Positions 1 through 9,124 of a stretch of 64,000 nt of DNA are shown here, one piece after another. The stretch is from positions 5,419,501 through 5,483,500 of the forward strand of contig NZ_CP133190.1 of NCBI RefSeq assembly GCF_030913705.1, written 5' to 3'. Position 1 is the stretch's first letter, and each line of letters starts with the position of its first letter. The stretch is from Anaerocolumna sp. MB42-C2 (lineage in GTDB: Bacteria > Bacillota > Clostridia > Lachnospirales > Lachnospiraceae). Under the pieces are notes generated by a model that was given only the letters and a program-made list of their open reading frames with translations, was not told the origin of the DNA and searched no databases. A program made the position numbers and the translations under genes.

Positions 1-108
1 CCTGAATTCCAATAATAATAAAATAAGATTAATCATATTCTGCCCTATCGGGGACAACAAAAAAATGACACATATGGGCGGATAAAAATCGCCCGGACAG
101 GAGGAAAA
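1..108 (+). promoter_or_regulatory. Leader upstream of the GH35 gene with a small hairpin at the ribosome binding site
   Basis: No gene is seen here. A short stem-loop (GGGCG-GAT, AAAA loop, ATC-GCCC; about 75-94) sits directly before the strong Shine-Dalgarno AGGAGG at about 99-104 that serves the ATG at 109. A second small CCC/GGG pairing lies at about 43-53. The hairpin could modulate translation, but this is inference. The upstream neighbour lies outside the window, so the promoter cannot be judged. Confidence 0.35.
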
Positions 109-1854
109 ATGCATCAATTTGAAATTCGTGACGAGTTTTATCTTGACGGGAAAAAAATAAAGATTATTTCAGGAGGAATGCATTACTTCCGGGTTGTACC
201 GGAATACTGGTCTGATCGTTTGGAAAAGTTGAAAAATCTGGGATGTAATACGGTAGAAACCTATATTCCGTGGAATCTCCATGAAAAAGAGAAAGGTAAA
301 TATGATTTTACCGGAATGCTTGATATTGTTTCATTTGTACGAAATGCCCAAGAGCTGGGGTTAATGGTAATCCTCAGGCCATCACCGTATATCTGTGCTG
401 AGTGGGAGTTCGGAGGACTTCCTTACTGGCTGCTTAAAGAAGATGGTATGAGATTACGTTGTATGTATCCACCGTACCTGAAACATGTGAAAGAATATTA
501 TGAAAAGCTGTTTGAGGTAATCGCTCCGCTGCAGATAACTCGGGGAGGTCCCGTTATTATGATGCAGGTGGAAAATGAATATGGCTATTATGGAGATGAT
601 AAAGAGTATATGGAATTTATTAAGCAGCTGATGCTTAATAATGGCTGTGAAGTTCCGCTGGTGACTTCCGATGGCCCGTGGGGTGACGCCTTTGACTGCG
701 GTAGGGTAGATGGGGTTTTGCAGACAGGTAACTTTGGCTCAAAAGGTAAAGAGCAATTTGCTGTGATGAGACAGAAAATCGGGAATAAACCATTAATGTG
801 TATGGAATTTTGGATTGGTTGGTTTGATCATTGGGGTGCTAAAAACCATCAGACCGGTAAATTGGAAGAAAACGTGAAAGACTTGGATGAGCTGCTGTCA
901 GAAGGTCATGTGAATATCTATATGTTTCAGGGAGGAACTAATTTCGGATTTACAAATGGTGCTAATTATTATGACAAATTGACTCCGGATGTTACTTCTT
1001 ATGATTATGATGCCTTATTAACGGAGGATGGAAGGATAACTCCAAAATACGAAGCTTTTCGTAAGATAATCAGTAAATACACCAAAATTCCGGACGTGAA
1101 ATTTACGAAAGTGATTAAGCGTAAAGCATATGGAAAACAGAAAGTAGCTCGAAAGACAGGGCTTTTTGAAAATCTGAGTAATCTTGCCCAACCCATAGAA
1201 AATGTGGTGCCGCTGCCCATGGAAAAGCTTAATCAGGGATATGGTTATATTCTGTATGAAAGCGAATTAAAATATGAAGGGGCAATTGAAAAATTCCGCC
1301 TGTGGGGTGCCAATGACAGAGCAAATGTATTTTTAGATGAAAAGCCGTTTCTGACATTGTATGACAGAGAACTGCTTACGGAGCAAGAGATTATAAACCC
1401 ACCGGTTACAGGTAAAAAGATAGATATCCTAATTGAAAATATGGGGCGTGTTAATTTTGGAGTGTCCTTGGAACACCAGAGAAAAGGAATCGATGGTGGT
1501 GTCCAAATAGGCGGACATCAGCACTTTTACTGGAAACATTACTGCCTGCCGATGGAAGACCTGTCAGGGCTTAATTTTAATCTAACAGCAAAAGAGGGGA
1601 CCCCTGCTTTTTATGAATTTACCTTTGAGATCGAAGAAACAGCAGATACTTTTCTGGATTTTTCCGGATGGGGAAAAGGGTTTGCGATAGTAAATAATTT
1701 TAACATCGGAAGATTTTGGGATATAGGTCCTCAAAAAAGGCTCTATATACCGGGACCAATCCTTAAGAAAGGTGATAATACGATTCTGATTTTTGAAACA
1801 GAAGGAAAATCTGCGGATTTCATCACTCTCTGTGACGAACCGGATTTGGGTTAA
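109..1854 (+). CDS. Glycoside hydrolase family 35 beta-galactosidase
   Basis: A 581-residue retaining beta-galactosidase of family GH35, predicted to remove terminal beta-galactosyl residues from oligosaccharides. The N-terminal TIM barrel covers roughly residues 1-330. GGPVIMMQVENEYG carries the acid/base Glu157, and MCMEFWIGWFDHWG carries the likely nucleophile Glu233. The C-terminal third is beta-rich and ends in the family-typical FNIGRFWDIGPQ/LYIPGPIL motif. No signal peptide is visible, so the enzyme should be cytoplasmic and act on imported oligosaccharide. The start is set by AGGAGG a few bases upstream. An AraC regulator follows after 8 bases, so the two are probably co-transcribed. 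The exact linkage specificity cannot be read from sequence. Confidence 0.93.
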   Translation: MHQFEIRDEFYLDGKKIKIISGGMHYFRVVPEYWSDRLEKLKNLGCNTVETYIPWNLHEKEKGKYDFTGMLDIVSFVRNAQELGLMVILRPSPYICAEWEFGGLPYWLLKEDGMRLRCMYPPYLKHVKEYYEKLFEVIAPLQITRGGPVIMMQVENEYGYYGDDKEYMEFIKQLMLNNGCEVPLVTSDGPWGDAFDCGRVDGVLQTGNFGSKGKEQFAVMRQKIGNKPLMCMEFWIGWFDHWGAKNHQTGKLEENVKDLDELLSEGHVNIYMFQGGTNFGFTNGANYYDKLTPDVTSYDYDALLTEDGRITPKYEAFRKIISKYTKIPDVKFTKVIKRKAYGKQKVARKTGLFENLSNLAQPIENVVPLPMEKLNQGYGYILYESELKYEGAIEKFRLWGANDRANVFLDEKPFLTLYDRELLTEQEIINPPVTGKKIDILIENMGRVNFGVSLEHQRKGIDGGVQIGGHQHFYWKHYCLPMEDLSGLNFNLTAKEGTPAFYEFTFEIEETADTFLDFSGWGKGFAIVNNFNIGRFWDIGPQKRLYIPGPILKKGDNTILIFETEGKSADFITLCDEPDLG

Positions 1855-1862
1855 TAAGAGTT

Positions 1863-2777
1863 ATGTATTATGAAATGAATGGAAATATCCTGCCCCAGGT
1901 GCGCTTGGTGGATATGGCGGTTTTGGAGCCTCCCTATGTACATAAAAGAAGAAAGGCAGATGAGTATATCTTATATATAATGAAAAAAGGGATACTTTAT
2001 CTGCAGGAAAACGGTAAAAAATATGAATTAAAAGAAGGAGATATAATACTTCTGGATTCGGATTTTATTCATCAAGGGATAAAAGCGTCCAATTGTGAAT
2101 ATTTTTATATTCATTTTCGCCATCCGGAGATTATCCGTAAACTGGAGGAAACTGATTTTTTAGAGTCCTGTTTGAAAATCAGAAGTGATTCCCTTAAGGA
2201 GGATAGTGGATCCTTTGAGATTTACCGGGATTCCTGGTTGAGGATCCCGAAATATAGCAGTCTTCAGACAGGAAACAGTTACCTTCAGGTGATAAAACTA
2301 ATACAGGAGGCCATGGATCAAAATCAGAATCAGTTGGAGAATTATAAGGTATCCTGCTCATGTAAGATTATGGAAGCCTTTGTAGAGATTGCAAGAGAAG
2401 CCGTATCGAATAGAGAGTTAAAGCAGATGCCGGGTATCCCAAGGTCCTATAAGAATATTCATGAACTTCTGAACTATCTAAATGCGAACTATCAGAAGGA
2501 AATATCGGGAAATTTAATTGAAGAAGTGTTTTCCTGTAATTTTGATTATCTTAATCGGGTATTTAAGAAAAATATTGGTAAGACAATCTTTGTATATCTG
2601 AATGAAATACGGATCCACCACGCAAAAGAATTGATTGCCACTACCTCCATGAAGATATTGTCAATTGCATACAGAGTAGGATTTCAAGATGAATGTTATT
2701 TCAGCAAGGTCTTTAAAAAGTATACAGGAATGTCTCCTGGACAGTATGAAAAATTAACATCACATAAAAATATCTAA
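1863..2777 (+). CDS. AraC-family transcriptional regulator with cupin sensor domain
   Basis: A 304-residue AraC/XylS-type regulator. The N-terminal half is a small cupin (about residues 35-75, with DSDFIHQG and YFYIHFRHP) that normally binds a sugar. The C-terminal 100 residues form the double helix-turn-helix, with the second helix ending in the typical GFQDECYFSKVFKKYTGMSPGQY. It starts 8 bases after the GH35 stop with only a weak ribosome site, so translational coupling is likely. From position it probably controls the GH35 gene and perhaps the convergent GH2 gene. The effector is unknown. Confidence 0.92.
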   Translation: MYYEMNGNILPQVRLVDMAVLEPPYVHKRRKADEYILYIMKKGILYLQENGKKYELKEGDIILLDSDFIHQGIKASNCEYFYIHFRHPEIIRKLEETDFLESCLKIRSDSLKEDSGSFEIYRDSWLRIPKYSSLQTGNSYLQVIKLIQEAMDQNQNQLENYKVSCSCKIMEAFVEIAREAVSNRELKQMPGIPRSYKNIHELLNYLNANYQKEISGNLIEEVFSCNFDYLNRVFKKNIGKTIFVYLNEIRIHHAKELIATTSMKILSIAYRVGFQDECYFSKVFKKYTGMSPGQYEKLTSHKNI

Positions 2778-2779
2778 GG

Positions 2780-2879
2780 ATACGCCCGGCAAAAGCTAAT
2801 ACCAGATTCCGGTATCGATTGCTTTACAGATGTACAAATTAAGAATGTAAATGATCTGTATGTTTTTACCGGGCGAAGT
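2780..2879. repeat. Large imperfect inverted repeat between convergent genes
   Basis: Outer arms GATAC-GCCCGG and CCGGGC-(GAA)-GTATC enclose a second pairing of ACAGAT with ATCTGT. A small hairpin (ATACC/GGTAT) also lies inside, at about 2809-2825. The gene ends on both sides point toward it, so it may work as a bidirectional transcript end, although no clear U-tract follows on either strand. Confidence 0.45.
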
Positions 2880-2936
2880 ATCTAATAATAAATAATATAT
2901 AATTCCGGTTCAGAGTAAGCTAGAGTTTGAATTAGA

Positions 2937-5321
2937 TTATAACCCGTTTCTTTCGTTATTCACATGTAGGGATGCGGCTCTTAGATTTTCACCATTAACA
3001 GTAATCACAGTTTGTTTGGAGATATCCTCCGGTTTTACGTAAATTATTAAATGTCCCTGATAAACCCTGCGGTAGGTTGCGGAATAGTCAGTGTTGTCTG
3101 CAAGATCTCCATTCTCCAATCCAAGCAGACTGCCGTTATCCACTGTTATATGCAGACAGGAGCAATCGGATAACACATCATTTCCCCGGTAATCTTTCAT
3201 GGTAACTTCAATCTGATATAGGCGTGATTCCTGTAATGGATGGGTAATATCTTCCCAACACCTTAAACTCACCTGGCAGGCAGTTCCTGTAGTGGTAAGA
3301 GTGTGGCTAATAGCTGTGTTATCGGCGGTTATCCCTTTAGCCATTAAGATACCCGGGCTGAAGGGAAGCGTTAAGGAAATACAATCTTTATCTATATCTT
3401 TTTCATAAACTCCAAGCAGTTCTTCGTTAAGATAAAAAGTGATATCTTTCAGATTGGTATAACATTTGATTAATATTTCTTCTCCCGCCGTATAATTCCA
3501 GGAATCGTAAACCGGTGTCCACTCACCTATATCATTGGAAACTAATGTGGTTGATATATGTACAACGGGTTCCTCCGACCAGAAACTCTGACGGCGGTAA
3601 TACCAGGGTTTTTCAAAACCGGCAAGTGTCAATAGGCCGGAACCGGCGCCATGAATCGGCCAGCCGTGAGCTTCACCCAGATAATCAATACCGGTCCAGA
3701 GAAATTGACCGGAGATATAAGGATTATCGGTAACAGCCCTCCAAGCTTTTAGACTATGGCCGTTTTCGCTTCCGAGAAATGGCTTGTCCGGATATGTCAG
3801 GTGACTTTCTTCGTAAAGATGTTCCTTATAATTGTAACCTGCCACGTCCAATGGATCCAAAAAGCCAAGAGCACCTGAGAGCTCCGGAAAAGCGGCAGCA
3901 AGTGTAACAGGTCGGCTGCTGTCATGTCTTTTAACAATTTCAGTCAAATGCCTGGATAATACAGCCAGACGTTTGGCATCAGGACGTTCCGGATTGTATT
4001 GCCGCTCTTCTGCCGGCTTATTGGTATCGTTATTGCCGGTCATGGTGTTAAACGACGGGTGGCAGTAAGGATCATTAGGATAGTCAATTTCATTGCCGAT
4101 ACTCCACATGATTATTGAGGGATGACAGCGGTTTTTGCGAATAAGGGCTGTGAGATCCTGCTCATGCCAGAGAGGAAAATCCAGATAATATCCCTGGTGT
4201 TTTGGCGGATAGACATTGTGCCCGGTACTCCACTTATTTTTAGGACCCTCCCATTCATCAAAGGCTTCATCCATTACCAGAAATCCCATTGAATCACAAA
4301 GGTCATACAGTTCCGGCATGTGAGGATTGTGGCTCATACGGATGGCATTACATCCCATATCTTTCAGCTTTCTTAAGCGTCTGATCCATACTGCCTCGGG
4401 CACTGCGGCGCCAAGGCAGCCGGCATCATGATGAACGCATACTCCTTTTATTTTCATTGGAACCTCATTTAAGAAAAACCCCTGATCCGGATCGAAACGA
4501 ATACTGCGGATACCAACTTTCCTGGAATCGGCAAGATAGGTAAAAGTATCACCCTCCGGTTGTTCCAGGCAAATCCAGGTTTCAAGAGTATATAAATGAG
4601 GGTGCTTAGGTGACCAGAGCTGCGGTTTCTCAATAGTAGCGTTTGTAATCATTGTTTTTTGACTGCCGGCTGGAACAGTATCAGTTGCTGTTGCGGTAAT
4701 CTCTTTGCTATCCCAGATGAGTTTACTTATAATTGTCAGCTTGGTGTCCTTATCCCGATTATTCATAATTTCATTTGAAACAGTAAAGGATGCCTTATCT
4801 GCCAAAACCTCAGGGGTAGTAAAAAAAAGACCGTCAGGGACAAGATAAATAGGTTCTTCTATGATCAGATTTACCTTACGAGTGATGCCGGAGCCTGTAA
4901 ACCAGCGGGAATCAGATAGGTCCCGGTGGTCTACCTGTATACTGATGATGTTATCCCGGTCGTAACGAAACTGATCCGTAATATCATAAGTAAATGATAT
5001 GTATCCATTAGGCCGTGATCCCAGATAGTAGCTGTTACACCAGATTTTACTGTTTTTATAGATCCCGTCAAAGGCCAGGCGGATTCGTTTACCAATCCAA
5101 TTTTTGTTCGGAGTGATTCTGAGACGGTACCACCCTATACCGCCTGCAAGATAACCGGTGCCGCTGGAATACTCTTTAGAGAAAGGTAAAGTAACGGACC
5201 AGTCATGGGGAAGAGAAATTTCATCCCAATCTGTATCGTTGTACCAGGACTGCCAGGCATCCGGGCAGTCACCCAAGTGGAACATACAGTGATTAGTTAA
5301 GGTTAAGATTGTTTTATTCAA
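2937..5321 (-). CDS. Glycoside hydrolase family 2 (beta-galactosidase/beta-glucuronidase type)
   Basis: About 794 residues in GH2 order: an N-terminal jelly-roll sugar-binding domain (GIGWYRLRI, DGIYKNSKIWCN), an immunoglobulin-like domain, and a TIM barrel (VHHDAGCLGAAVP onward) with the acid/base in WSIGNEIDYP (about Glu411) and the nucleophile in FLGSENGHS (about Glu519). C-terminal Ig-like domains follow. The longest reading frame opens with a TTG at 5336 that lies inside the ribosome binding site. The TTG at 5321 has GGAGG at proper distance and gives MNKTILTL, so that start is preferred. No signal peptide is seen. It is convergent with the GH35/AraC pair. Substrate is probably a beta-galactoside or related glycan; beta-glucuronidase or beta-mannosidase cannot be excluded. 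Confidence 0.92.
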   Translation of the reverse strand: MNKTILTLTNHCMFHLGDCPDAWQSWYNDTDWDEISLPHDWSVTLPFSKEYSSGTGYLAGGIGWYRLRITPNKNWIGKRIRLAFDGIYKNSKIWCNSYYLGSRPNGYISFTYDITDQFRYDRDNIISIQVDHRDLSDSRWFTGSGITRKVNLIIEEPIYLVPDGLFFTTPEVLADKASFTVSNEIMNNRDKDTKLTIISKLIWDSKEITATATDTVPAGSQKTMITNATIEKPQLWSPKHPHLYTLETWICLEQPEGDTFTYLADSRKVGIRSIRFDPDQGFFLNEVPMKIKGVCVHHDAGCLGAAVPEAVWIRRLRKLKDMGCNAIRMSHNPHMPELYDLCDSMGFLVMDEAFDEWEGPKNKWSTGHNVYPPKHQGYYLDFPLWHEQDLTALIRKNRCHPSIIMWSIGNEIDYPNDPYCHPSFNTMTGNNDTNKPAEERQYNPERPDAKRLAVLSRHLTEIVKRHDSSRPVTLAAAFPELSGALGFLDPLDVAGYNYKEHLYEESHLTYPDKPFLGSENGHSLKAWRAVTDNPYISGQFLWTGIDYLGEAHGWPIHGAGSGLLTLAGFEKPWYYRRQSFWSEEPVVHISTTLVSNDIGEWTPVYDSWNYTAGEEILIKCYTNLKDITFYLNEELLGVYEKDIDKDCISLTLPFSPGILMAKGITADNTAISHTLTTTGTACQVSLRCWEDITHPLQESRLYQIEVTMKDYRGNDVLSDCSCLHITVDNGSLLGLENGDLADNTDYSATYRRVYQGHLIIYVKPEDISKQTVITVNGENLRAASLHVNNERNGL

Positions 5322-5339
5322 AAAAATTACCTCCAAATT

Positions 5340-5696
5340 CTTATGACTTATATGAAACTATTATAAAAAACTAGAATAAGAAAACAATGTAATTTAGAGA
5401 GAGTTATTGTAAATTAGCGACTTTTTGCAAGGGTCGTAACACGCTCCCGCTTGGATGAAGTTCGTAGTGGTACATAACAGTTACTCATCGAACTATATTC
5501 TACATCGCGCTAATGTGAAATTATAGATGTGCAAATCGACGAATATGAATTATTTGTATAGCTTTTGACGCTCGAATCATGATAGGTAATTGTGAAACAC
5601 GGTTATTGTGTCTATATACCATACAATTAATACAATTCAAATTAAGCCTGGGGTTCTGATTTTGATAGTTTTGACGATTTTAAGAAACGATAGATG
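5340..5696. other. Intergenic stretch without recognised gene
   Basis: About 360 bases between the divergent-side end of the GH2 gene and the 3' end of the first YibE/F gene. I find no open frame with a ribosome site, no convincing terminator and no recognised RNA. The first part must hold the GH2 promoter on the minus strand. The middle (5420-5580) is less AT-rich than its surroundings and could be decayed sequence. Confidence 0.4.
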
Positions 5697-6497
5697 CTAT
5701 TCTTCATGGCTCGCATTTTTTGTGAGGCTATTCATACTTTCCCTGCCTCGCCTTGAAGTTAAGAGATAAGAGGTGATTCCTGCAGTTATGGGGATAATCA
5801 GCGCGACTCCAAGGCCGCTGCAAAGAATGGATATTATTTCAGAGCAAAATATTTTCGAATTAATAATTTTACCAAAAGAATAATTTAAGTCTTTCAGCCA
5901 CAAAATCAAAGCCATATATCCTCCCACAAAAGCAAAATATAAGGTATTTGTAGTAGTTCCAAGAATATCTCTGGATATATTTAATCCGGATTCAAACAAG
6001 TTATGTCTTGTAATGGATTGATTATGAAGAAATACTTCATTCATGGAGGAAGAGATGGATATCGCTGTATCAATGATTGCTCCGATTAAACCAATAATAA
6101 TTGTGCTGATAACAACTTGGGTGAAATCGATTCCTATATAAAGAGAATATATGCTTATTTCTTCAAATTCTTCTTCACCAAATCCTTGTATCCGGGTTAT
6201 AGTACCTATTAAGTATATAAATAAATACAGTGCTATTAATGTAACTATCGTTGATAAAAATGCAGCAATTGTCTTTGTGCTTATCCCGTTAATGTAGAAG
6301 AGAGTAATATAACTTATAAGGAAACAGGCTAAAAGGGTTATAAATATAGAATTTAAATTATGAGCAATTAGTATTATAGCAACATAAAGTATAAAAAAAT
6401 TTATCAACAATGAGAAAAAGGATTTAACACCCTTTTCTTTTCCGATTAACTTCATCAAAATAAATAAAATGGCAGCTAAAATAATTATAACATTCAT
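5697..6497 (-). CDS. YibE/F-like multi-pass membrane protein
   Basis: A 266-residue integral membrane protein with about seven hydrophobic segments. It carries the YibE/F family signature GAIIDTAISISSSMNEVF, in which a small-residue helix is followed by a serine cluster. The family is conserved in Firmicutes, but its biochemical role is not established. It lies 117 bases downstream of a second, longer member on the same strand, and the two are probably co-transcribed and may form a hetero-oligomeric membrane complex. The downstream copy lacks the large extracytoplasmic N-terminal region present in its partner. No clear Shine-Dalgarno precedes the ATG. Confidence 0.85.
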   Translation of the reverse strand: MNVIIILAAILFILMKLIGKEKGVKSFFSLLINFFILYVAIILIAHNLNSIFITLLACFLISYITLFYINGISTKTIAAFLSTIVTLIALYLFIYLIGTITRIQGFGEEEFEEISIYSLYIGIDFTQVVISTIIIGLIGAIIDTAISISSSMNEVFLHNQSITRHNLFESGLNISRDILGTTTNTLYFAFVGGYMALILWLKDLNYSFGKIINSKIFCSEIISILCSGLGVALIIPITAGITSYLLTSRRGRESMNSLTKNASHEE

Positions 6498-6614
6498 CGG
6501 TAATACTTACGTCAGGTTTGCCTCGGCGTCCTCTCTTAATTTTTTAATCATTAAATGTCTCTACGCTTATTGCTTCTGTAAGATGGTTTTTATTCTGAAG
6601 TATATTTATTTATA

Positions 6615-7724
6615 TTAAAATTTTATATGTTTATTTTGCATAAACAGTGAGGCAAATAAAGAAATCGGTATAGTAAGGACGATACCGATGCCTCCTGTTA
6701 AGGCACGTATAAGTTCTAGGGAAAGGTTCACAGTAAATGTATATCCTGTCTGATAACCGTTTCTAAGATAAACCAGTAACATGGGAATAGTACCGCTTAT
6801 ATATGCAAAAAATAAAACATTCGTCATTGTACCCATAATGTCCCGCCCTATCTCCATTCCCGAATCAGTTAATGACTTTAGCGAAATATTCGGATTTTTT
6901 TCGCATAATTCATGGATGGAGGAAGAGATTGTTATGGATACATCCATAACAGCTCCTAAACATCCCACCAGGATTTCAGCCATAAAAATTTCATGAGGAG
7001 GATGGGTTAAAAACTGCATTTCTTCATAGCGTACTCCCTTTTCATTAGTTAGCCTCATTACAGCATAAGCAATGATTAAAGTAATAAAAGTACCTAATAA
7101 AGTTGATACAATTGCGGTTAAAGTCTTTTTATTTCTTCCACTCACAAGAATAAGAGAAAAAACAGTAAATACAATTACAACAATACAGCAGACTAGAAGT
7201 AAATTGATTCCTTTTAAGTATAAATCCATAACAAGAGAAAAAAGAATAATGTTAAAGGACAAACTAAATAAAGAAAAAAGTCCCTTTTTCTTACCAACAA
7301 TAATAATAAAAACGGTAAATAACATAATCATAATTACAAGATAGCGGTCCCTCTTTAATCCCTTTATTGTTCCTGTTAATTTCGCGCTGGTATTGTCATT
7401 CAGTGATATAAATAAATTATCACCAGACTTATAACGATTGTCGGCGGCACCAGAAGAAGAATATTCATTCTGAAGTTCCACATATCTGCCTTTTAAAGCC
7501 CCGTTTAAAATTTTTCCTGTAAGCAGCTGTGTGTATATCATATCTTTATTTCTGTAGTGATCAACAGATTCTTCTTCCTTCATTAACTGTACACTGGTTA
7601 CTCTAACAATTGTTTCTTTGTAATACTTATTATTCTGATTTACAAAAATAAGAGAAAATAAGCAACATAATCCCAATAGTGTATATAACATCAATTCCTT
7701 TTTATGTATAATCAATTTTTCCAT
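6615..7724 (-). CDS. YibE/F family membrane protein
   Basis: A 369-residue protein with one N-terminal membrane anchor (residues about 12-28), an extracytoplasmic region of about 100 residues containing a short beta-rich segment, and then seven or so membrane helices. The family signature GAVMDVSITISSSIHEL is present. The start is supported by an AGGTGATATT ribosome site. It is first of two YibE/F genes on the minus strand. Function is unknown; some annotations treat the family as transporters, but nothing here identifies a substrate. Confidence 0.88.
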   Translation of the reverse strand: MEKLIIHKKELMLYTLLGLCCLFSLIFVNQNNKYYKETIVRVTSVQLMKEEESVDHYRNKDMIYTQLLTGKILNGALKGRYVELQNEYSSSGAADNRYKSGDNLFISLNDNTSAKLTGTIKGLKRDRYLVIMIMLFTVFIIIVGKKKGLFSLFSLSFNIILFSLVMDLYLKGINLLLVCCIVVIVFTVFSLILVSGRNKKTLTAIVSTLLGTFITLIIAYAVMRLTNEKGVRYEEMQFLTHPPHEIFMAEILVGCLGAVMDVSITISSSIHELCEKNPNISLKSLTDSGMEIGRDIMGTMTNVLFFAYISGTIPMLLVYLRNGYQTGYTFTVNLSLELIRALTGGIGIVLTIPISLFASLFMQNKHIKF

Positions 7725-7841
7725 AATATCACCTGCAAACCGTCTTTGGCTTCACACTTTTATAAACTTGTCTGAATAGTCTCTAACCATCCTATCATAA
7801 TGCATAAAAATTGTAAATATTATATAAAAAACTTATAGCGT

Positions 7842-8020
7842 GCAGTATAAGTTACTGGTTACAGGAAACGAACGCGACGTGTTTTTTGTGAATGCATTGT
7901 CACAGAAAACCGGAGAATTGCAGCGCCAAAACGCTGCCTTCTCGTTTTGTGTGCATCGCGAAGCGTGTTATTGTTCACAGAACTGCTACTTTGCATGGGA
8001 GTGAACAGTAACGCAGTATA
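7842..8020 (+). mobile_element. MITE-like element, copy A, with 8-bp flanking direct repeats
   Basis: The element proper is about 7851-8012 (162 bases). It starts GTTACTGGTTAC and ends GTGAACAGTAAC, and is bracketed by the direct repeat GCAGTATA at 7842-7849 and 8013-8020, with one extra A on the left. It has no coding capacity. It holds stem-loops such as GCAGCG-CCAAAA-CGCTGC. The body matches copy C (61236-61400, opposite orientation) at most positions, and its right half matches the fragment at 37482-37567. Just beyond the right repeat, 8021-8038 reads like another element end (GTTACCTGTGATCGTAAC), suggesting a second, mostly lost insertion. Confidence 0.8.
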
Positions 8021-8090
8021 GTTACCTGTGATCGTAACATTAAATGTATTACTTATTATGATTTGTAAGAATTCATATTGATATTAATAA

Positions 8091-8118
8091 TAACATGTGT
8101 TACTATTAACATATGTTA
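8091..8118 (+). promoter_or_regulatory. Probable PadR operator: two tandem palindromes
   Basis: TAACATGTGTTA (8091-8102) and TAACATATGTTA (8107-8118, perfect palindrome) lie 16 bases apart start to start, ending about 20 bases before the PadR start codon. The whole block also reads as a larger inverted repeat, ATAACATGTG-N10-CATATGTTAT. PadR dimers bind dyads with ATGT/ACAT-like half sites, so autoregulation by the adjacent PadR protein is the natural reading. Confidence 0.6.
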
Positions 8119-8139
8119 TGAAAACAAGGAGAAAGAAAT

Positions 8140-9111
8140 ATGTCTATTGATTATGCAATTTTAGGAATATTAAGCCAAAGATCAATGACCGGTTATGATA
8201 TAAAAAAGTTTATGCAAGAATCTGCTTTTATGTATTGGTCCGGTAACAATAATCAAATATATAAGTCACTGGTGGAATTACTTGATAAAGGTTTACTTAC
8301 TTATGTTATAGAACACCAGGATAATTCCCCAACCAAAAAAAAATATACGATTACCGATAAGGGGCTTACTGTTTTAAAAGAGTGGGTACTGTCTCCGACG
8401 GAGCCTAATGATATGAAAAAACCATTTCTAGTTCAGTTTGCATGGTCCTGGCAGCTAAACTCAAGTGATCTGGATCAGATACTAAAGAGATATGAAACTC
8501 AGATAAATACGCAGTTGCTGATGCAGCAAAATAACAAACAGAATACTTATTTATCACCGGACAGAACAGAACTCACAACTGCGATTTGGAATTTGATTGA
8601 CGACAATATAAAACGGACATATGAAAATGAGTTAGTATGGATACAGGATGTACGAAAAAAATTAGCAGGTATTCCCAATGAAAATGATGTGTTTGAAAGT
8701 GAGAAGAGAAAGGTGGGCGGACTAAAAGAAACCAGCAGTGAAGTTTTTCATTATTCCTTTATCAACAAAAACGAGATAAGTTATATTTATTTGAATGATT
8801 CGCAATTTAAGCTTTGTACGGAAAGAAATATACTGGACATTATTACTGCATGTGCTGAAAATAATACCCAGTTTGTACTGTTTGACCTTGTAACACTATC
8901 AAAGGATTTTCTCGACCTTAAAACAGGATTAGCCGCAGCTATGTTACAAAAATTTAGACTTTATCATATTAACTCTGCAATAATCGATGAGGATATGAAT
9001 TTAAAAAGCAGTCTAAGAAAAATCCTTATCGAAAGCGGTAGAAATGAAACGCTCAGATTGTTTTCAAATAAAACCGATGCAGAAAAATGGATCTATGATC
9101 TGATACTTTAA
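8140..9111 (+). CDS. PadR-family regulator fused to a C-terminal DUF4180 domain
   Basis: A 323-residue protein. Residues 1-90 are the PadR winged helix (ILGILSQRSMTGYDIKKFM, with the wing around KKKYTITDKG). About 90-180 is the PadR C-terminal helical dimerisation region. From about residue 210 the chain becomes DUF4180-like (FVLFDLVTLSKDFLDLKTGLAAAMLQKF), the same family as the whole protein encoded next. PadR proteins usually stop near 180-200 residues, so the added domain is a real fusion. AAGGAG precedes the ATG. The DUF4180 fold is plausibly STAS-like and may act as ligand or protein-interaction module; that is inference. Confidence 0.85.
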   Translation: MSIDYAILGILSQRSMTGYDIKKFMQESAFMYWSGNNNQIYKSLVELLDKGLLTYVIEHQDNSPTKKKYTITDKGLTVLKEWVLSPTEPNDMKKPFLVQFAWSWQLNSSDLDQILKRYETQINTQLLMQQNNKQNTYLSPDRTELTTAIWNLIDDNIKRTYENELVWIQDVRKKLAGIPNENDVFESEKRKVGGLKETSSEVFHYSFINKNEISYIYLNDSQFKLCTERNILDIITACAENNTQFVLFDLVTLSKDFLDLKTGLAAAMLQKFRLYHINSAIIDEDMNLKSSLRKILIESGRNETLRLFSNKTDAEKWIYDLIL

Positions 9112-9124
9112 AAGGAGATGTTTT

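Noticed and set aside
5401..5600. Possible fourth copy of the MITE in the gap after the GH2 gene
   Set aside because: A few words such as AACAGTTAC and ACACGCT recur, but they are not in the order or spacing of the real copies and no inverted ends are found.
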